NCBI GenBank assembly: GCA_021292165.1
Contig: CM037878.1
Coordinates: 3,720,001 to 3,784,000, forward strand
Direction of reading: 5' to 3'
From: Shinisaurus crocodilurus
Lineage: Eukaryota; Chordata; Lepidosauria; Squamata; Shinisauridae
Length of the DNA stretch: 64,000 nucleotides
Part shown: positions 59,357-64,000 of the stretch, piece by piece
Numbering within the stretch: position 1 is the first letter of the stretch
How the letters are laid out: each line of letters opens with the position of its first letter
Made by a program: the position numbers and the translations under genes
Notes under the pieces: model-generated
Told to the model about the DNA's origin: nothing
The model's input: only the letters and a program-made list of their open reading frames with translations
Database searches by the model: none

Positions 59357-60276
59357 GAAAACGCGCATCCTAAGGATGGCATTTGTATCACAGCTTTACC
59401 GTCCTTGCCTATGAAGTTTTGGCGTTGCACTTGCATCACGTCAGCTCTTCTGAAACACAGGCACTGAAAAGCCAAATTCCCGTATATGGCAGCGGGTACA
59501 CGCCACACCCAGGGAGTTGCCAGCTGAATGCAGCCTCTCCAGGAGCCTTTTGTACAAGGACGTCACGCTTTTTGGCATGAATAAGTCCCTAAATCTTTAT
59601 TGAATTTCCACGACTTACCTAATTTCTCAAGTGCATCTGTTGTTTCAAGGAAAAGCTGCTGCTTGGTTACTTGGTTCCCAAGAGGATCAGGCCCGATGGA
59701 CCAAACAAGGAGCTTGGTGTGGTGTTTGGCTCCGGGACAAGAAAGCTCTAATATCTACTTTTCCCTCAGGGAAGCCAAAATGGGCAAAGCTTGTGGGAGA
59801 AAGATGTGTCAGAAGCTTCGGCAGCGGCTGCATGGGTTGGCCACAGAAAGGCAAAGCATCCTGGGAAACTAAAGACAGACAAGGGCCAACATTAAACATT
59901 GCCTATTGGTAAGGAGAGGTAAGCTGGAAAGGTATTTCAATAAAGCAAGCCTTTAGCAGATTGGAAACCAAAAAGTGGCCAACACCTTCATTTTCTATGC
60001 AGGAGCAGCAATGGAACTTCCCAGACTTTTATACCTAGGATACGGGTTTGTTTGTCCGAGTTAAAATTGGAGGGTGGAGGCACAGCTCACTCAAGAGTCA
60101 GAGAGGGAGGGAGCTTGGCCTTTCTCCATCAGTTCCATGGGACAGCCATCCTACTTTGCAGCTGCAGGAGTTACTTTGTCTTCGAGCATCTCACCATCTT
60201 CTTAGCCCGATACTATCTAGGCCCAGGCAATATATCAGGAATTTCATCGTGCCGGTAGTGTGGGCCGTGTTAGAGA

Positions 60277-60812
60277 GATCCTCATCTTGAGTATTGCGTC
60301 CAGTTCTGGGCACCTCACTTTAAGAAGGACATAGACAAACTGGAGAGGGTTCAGAGGAGGGCAACAAGGATGATAAAGGGACTGGAAACAAGGCCCTATG
60401 AGGAGAGACTGAAAGAACTGGGCATGTTTAGCCTTCAGAAGAGGAGACTGAGGGGAGATATGATCGCACTCTTCCAGTATTTGAAGGGATGTCACACAGA
60501 GGAGGGCAAAGATCTCTTCTCGTTCATCCCAGTTTGCAGGACACGGAATAATGGGCTCAAGTTACAGGAACCTAGATTCCACCTAAACATCAGGAAAAAT
60601 TTCCTGACTGTCAGAGCAATAAGACAATGGAATCAACTACCTAGGGAGGTCGTGGGCTCTCCCACTCTGGAGGCATTCAAGGTGCAGCTGGACAGACATC
60701 TGTCAGAGATGCTTTGACCTGGATTCCTGCATTGAGCAGGGGGTTGGACTCGATGGCCTTGTAGGCCCCTTCCAACTCTACTTTTCTATGATTCTATGAT
60801 TCTATGATCCCA
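60277..60812 (+). mobile_element. CR1 LINE 3' fragment
   Basis: From CCTCATCTTGAGTATTGCGT to TATGATTCTATGATTCTATG. A 115-codon frame with [20 protein letters not shown] to [13 protein letters not shown] is still open. 60813-61833 is unassigned. Confidence 0.93.
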
Positions 60813-61833
60813 GTGCATCCTCACTCTTGATGTCACTGTCCATATATTGGCAGAAAGTATGTGTGTGTACACCCACATGAGCACAACGTTGCACAAAACC
60901 TTGAGGGAGGCAGAGGAGTCGTGAATGTTAAGTAACGGGTTCAAGAGGCACTCCAGGCCCCCTGCGCGCGCACACACTGGAAATCACAATGTTACATCTT
61001 TGGATTGACCCCTGAGGACATCACTGATTGTGCTCTTTCTAGGCTTCAATTTCCCTTCGTTGTCTCAACTCAGTTCCTGATTTGGCTTTGAAATAAATGC
61101 GGCAATGAGAAAGAAAGGAAAAGGACAGTCTAGTCTTCTGCACCCAAGCTAAGCTCAGGAAGAAAATCCTGTGGCCAGAGCCTTTGCCCTGGAAGCGAAG
61201 CATTGATTCAGACGTGCAGGTGCGCACCTGTCCTTGGCTTCCTGCTTTTTAACATAGTAAATGGATGTGTAAAATTGCCTCCATATCGAACAACTATGTG
61301 CTTGAGATGGTATGAAAACCTGGATGTTTAATCTACAATGATTCATGCACACATGTAAGTCCAAGAATGATGGAAAATGCATGTGTGAGTTCAAGTATAA
61401 ATATTCAAAACAAGAAAATGGCTACTCTGGGAACTGTGCAAGACACCTCATCCTTCCAGGCTTAACCAGATGAGGAGAACTGGCCTAAAGTATTTTGCTG
61501 CTCATGTGGCTGCACCACATGACCTGAGAGATATGCACCGAGATCCCATGCCATGTCAGAGGATGCTGCAACACAGCCCTTAGACTGCGCATGGCTACAT
61601 GTCACCCAAGACTTGCTGCCCACCATTCTTGCCAATGGTCGTGGACCACACTCTATTGGGTTGGTGCCCCTACCAAGATAGTTGTGTCCAGAAATTGCTT
61701 GGATTCTTGGTGCGTTTGGGACCAACCTTGGAGGGAGGATGTGCAAAATGATTCCTGCGGTTATTTCAGCCTTGCCAAGAAGCTGCTCCGGACACTTAGC
61801 TGCAAAAGTGGACATGCAGGTCTGGCTTTAGAG

Positions 61834-62195
61834 CATGGGTGGGGAAACCCAAGGGCCAAATCTGGCCCTCCTGGGGGTCCCAGGAAGGCCTGGCCTGCCA
61901 GGGGGCCTCAGATGGACACACCCCTTCCCCTGGCCACGCCCCTCCCCCTAACTGTTCAGTGCTTCTCCGGCTTTTGTGGAGCTTTCCCCCATTCTAGAGA
62001 TCGAAATGCCTCTCCTAAGGCTTAGTTCCTTGGTCTTCGAAGGCAGTAAGAGCTTCAAGCTAAAATATGCTAATATTGTGGTATTTTGGTACCAACCCTT
62101 TTGCCTTTGGTCCAGCCCATCACTGGAATGCGGCCCCCGAGAGCATCTCCGGAATTGAATTTGGCCCTTGGGCTGAAAGAGGTTCAACACCCCTG
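61834..62195. mobile_element. 362-bp hAT-type nonautonomous element
   Basis: CATGGGTGGGGAAACCCAAGGGCC and GCCCTTGGGCTGAAAGAGG...CACCCCTG as inverted ends. 8-bp duplication CTTTAGAG (61826-61833) / ATTTAGAG (62196-62203). Confidence 0.82.
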
Positions 62196-62299
62196 ATTTA
62201 GAGGATTGATCTAATGGCAGCGATTAGTCATAATAGAAAAATGGAACCTCCAGATTCAGAGGAACCAAGCCTGTAAAAAACAGTTCTTGGGGGGGGGGC

Positions 62300-62478
62300 A
62301 AATAGGGGAGGGCTGTTGCCTTCATGCCCTGCTCGTGGGCTCCTCAGAAGCAGCTGCCTGCCCACTCCTGGAAACAGGATGCAGGACTAGATGGGCCCCC
62401 CACAATCTGATCCAGAAGGGTTCATTTATTGCATTTCATTTCATTCATTACATTTCTATCATGCCCAATAGCTGAAGT
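62300..62478 (+). mobile_element. LINE 3'-end fragments
   Basis: CATGCCCTGCTCGTGGGCTCC...GGATGCAGGACTAGATGGGCC followed by a TTTATTGCATTTCATTTC...AGCTGAAGTTCTCT tail unit. 62480-63030 shows nothing recognised. Confidence 0.55.
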
Positions 62479-63053
62479 TCTCTTATGTTCCTGTTGCGCC
62501 AACCGGACATTAGAAACTTAGCACTATTGCACCTGGTTCCGTATTGAAAGGCACAAAGCCCTGGCGTGATCGCACATCATGGTTCCTGACTGGAAAAGGT
62601 ATAGACTCAAGCTAGTTAGCTGTTGTTGTGCGTCCCTCCCATCGAGCTACCGCTCAGTATTAAAAACCCCACTCAAACTCCTTACTGGCTTGCAATTTCC
62701 TTCTGCATTCTACACAATTGGTTCCATGGCACAACTCAACTCTTTCCGATGAGGCTACCTGATCACTGATTTGGGACACTTGTTTTCAGCTGGGACTGGG
62801 CCATTTTTTGTCCCTGGAAATGAATGACTCAGTCTGGTCAGCCGGTCTCCCACGCACACCTTGTGTGAAAAGCTCCCCGTGATGCTTTGCGGACTCCCTG
62901 GTGGGAGTGTGAGAAGCCCCCAGAGCCCACGGTGTTTCCCAAGCCCGCCATGTCCTCCCTCCCAATTAACAGTCAACACTTTTGGCACACACCAAAAACC
63001 AACGCAACTACCCCGGATGCTGGAAACATTCAACATTGCTTTTGTAACGTGGT

Positions 63054-63059
63054 TTTATT
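63054..63059 (-). terminator. Polyadenylation signal AATAAA
   Basis: Canonical hexamer on the minus strand, followed within 30 bases by GT-rich sequence. Its use depends on the minus-strand transcript proposed for 63030-64000. Confidence 0.5.
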
Positions 63060-63763
63060 TACAGTAGCATTGACAACAGAGTGTTTTCCATCGAATTAAT
63101 ACTTCTTACAAGTCATGAAGAACCTGTGGATGTCCTGCCACTTGAACTGAGAAAATGAACTTATTTTGAAATCTAGGACTCTTGAAGTCAACCCTCTCCC
63201 TCCCCCTTCCGCCCCCCCCCAAAGAGAGAGGGTTTTGCAATCAGTTCCCCCTCCCGCCCACTGTGTTTCATTAATGCAGGCGCCGCATTAACGCGGACAT
63301 CGCCAGCATTTTGCAAGACATAATGCAGATAGCCTTTCCCATAAAAACCATTTTTTTTAAAAATTTTTAAAAAAATACAAACAAAAATGTGGTTCTGAAA
63401 GGCCCAATATCCCAAGGAGAAATAATAACAATTTAAAAAAAAAACAAAAAAACCCCAGAAATCTATAAATGATTGTTCCAGGAAATGACAAAAAAACCCA
63501 TAATACATACAATACAATTCTATACTTACAAACTTTACAAGGAAACATGTCCCGCATCACAGTGCGGACATGTGCAGATCATATCTATGCAGAACTTGTG
63601 TAGATGTATCAGCATAAAATTACAGTATATTTGGCAGTAAACAGCGGGTGGGGGGCGTATCAGAGGAGAACTGGTTATGGATGTACCAAGAAAATGGACA
63701 GTTGATGCAGAATTTAAACAAAGACTTTTGCATGGCTGCGTGGATGGCAGAAGCAGTAAAAAA

Positions 63764-63767
63764 AAAT

Positions 63768-63805
<38 letters not shown>
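63764..63805 (+). repeat. (CA)n microsatellite
   Basis: CGCGCGCACACAC run of about 19 CA units within the candidate 3' UTR. Confidence 0.95.
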
Positions 63806-63809
<4 letters not shown>

Positions 63810-64000
63810 AGAGCTTGCCGCTTTGGATATTCATAGAGTTGATCAACCATTTTTCTGTAACGGCCCTTGACTCTTGCAGTCAGTATGCAACAGAGGTCAA
63901 AGGGGAATTTGTTTCCCAAAGTGACTGAAAAGGCCACGGAAAAGAGGGGAAAAGGAAGAAAAAAATGTTTGCTGGAATCCAACCTCGGAAGCCATCCCGA

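Larger units (their letters stand above)
63030..64000 (-). other. Candidate 3' UTR end of a minus-strand gene, possibly TP63
   Basis: The minus strand has AATAAA at 63054-63059 followed by a TGTT-rich stretch (about 63020-63040), as expected for polyadenylation. The block 63388-63418 (minus: CTCCTTGGGATATTGGGCC, then TTTCAGAACCACA) resembles a segment I recall from the human TP63 3' UTR. TP63 is the convergent neighbour of P3H2 in mammals. No coding exon is in the window. Confidence 0.42.

Noticed and set aside
35024..63000. Search for other host genes (for example claudin or TP63 coding exons)
   Set aside because: No frame on either strand shows a recognised domain outside transposons.
63620..63928. 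Frames with His-Thr or Cys-Val runs at 11 kb, 15.8 kb, 55.8 kb and 63.8 kb
   Set aside because: Translations of (CA)n/(GT)n microsatellites.

Overview
The window is vertebrate genomic DNA, most likely from a squamate reptile (lizard or snake). It holds one clear multi-exon protein gene in a dense field of interspersed repeats. The squamate assignment rests on the repeat mix: CR1 and L2 LINEs, tRNA-derived SINEs with intact A/B boxes, 5S-rRNA-derived SINEs with a CR1 tail, a Ty3/gypsy-like LTR element, and many short palindromic hAT-type MITEs. There are no operons, CRISPR arrays or other prokaryotic features.

The gene is the 3' part of prolyl 3-hydroxylase 2 (P3H2, formerly LEPREL1) on the + strand. 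Twelve consecutive coding exons lie between 5207 and 35023. All have consensus GT/AG junctions and compatible phases, and they join into an uninterrupted frame of 433 residues plus a stop. They correspond to about the last 60% of the family's usual length (about 700 aa): the end of the CXXXC/TPR region, the central linker, and the whole Fe(II)/2-oxoglutarate dioxygenase domain with its HxD...H...R active site. The chain ends in RDEL, an ER-retrieval signal. The exons for the signal peptide and most of the TPR region lie left of the window.

The introns (5.3-35 kb) are crowded with transposons. They include an antisense gypsy-like LTR element with a gag remnant (8769-9804), a solo LTR of the same family with perfect 5-bp target duplications (18720-19259), and several 135-bp palindromic hAT MITEs with 8-bp duplications. 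They also hold a hAT element nested inside a SINE (30048-30381), a 5'-truncated LINE with a 14-bp target duplication (27420-28025), a GC-rich palindromic element (21846-22299) and a 27-bp minisatellite (23661-23795).

From 35 kb to about 63 kb I find no further host exon. This intergenic stretch holds more repeats, notably a young 5'-truncated CR1 with a 787-codon open frame (52410-54886), four more MITE copies, nested SINEs and a 529-bp hAT element built around a GC-rich palindrome (58828-59356).

The right edge (about 63035-64000) looks like the 3' end of a minus-strand transcript, with AATAAA on the minus strand at 63054-63059. A short block there resembles what I remember of the TP63 3' UTR. 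In mammals TP63 and P3H2 are convergent neighbours, so this fits, but it is an inference that needs an alignment.
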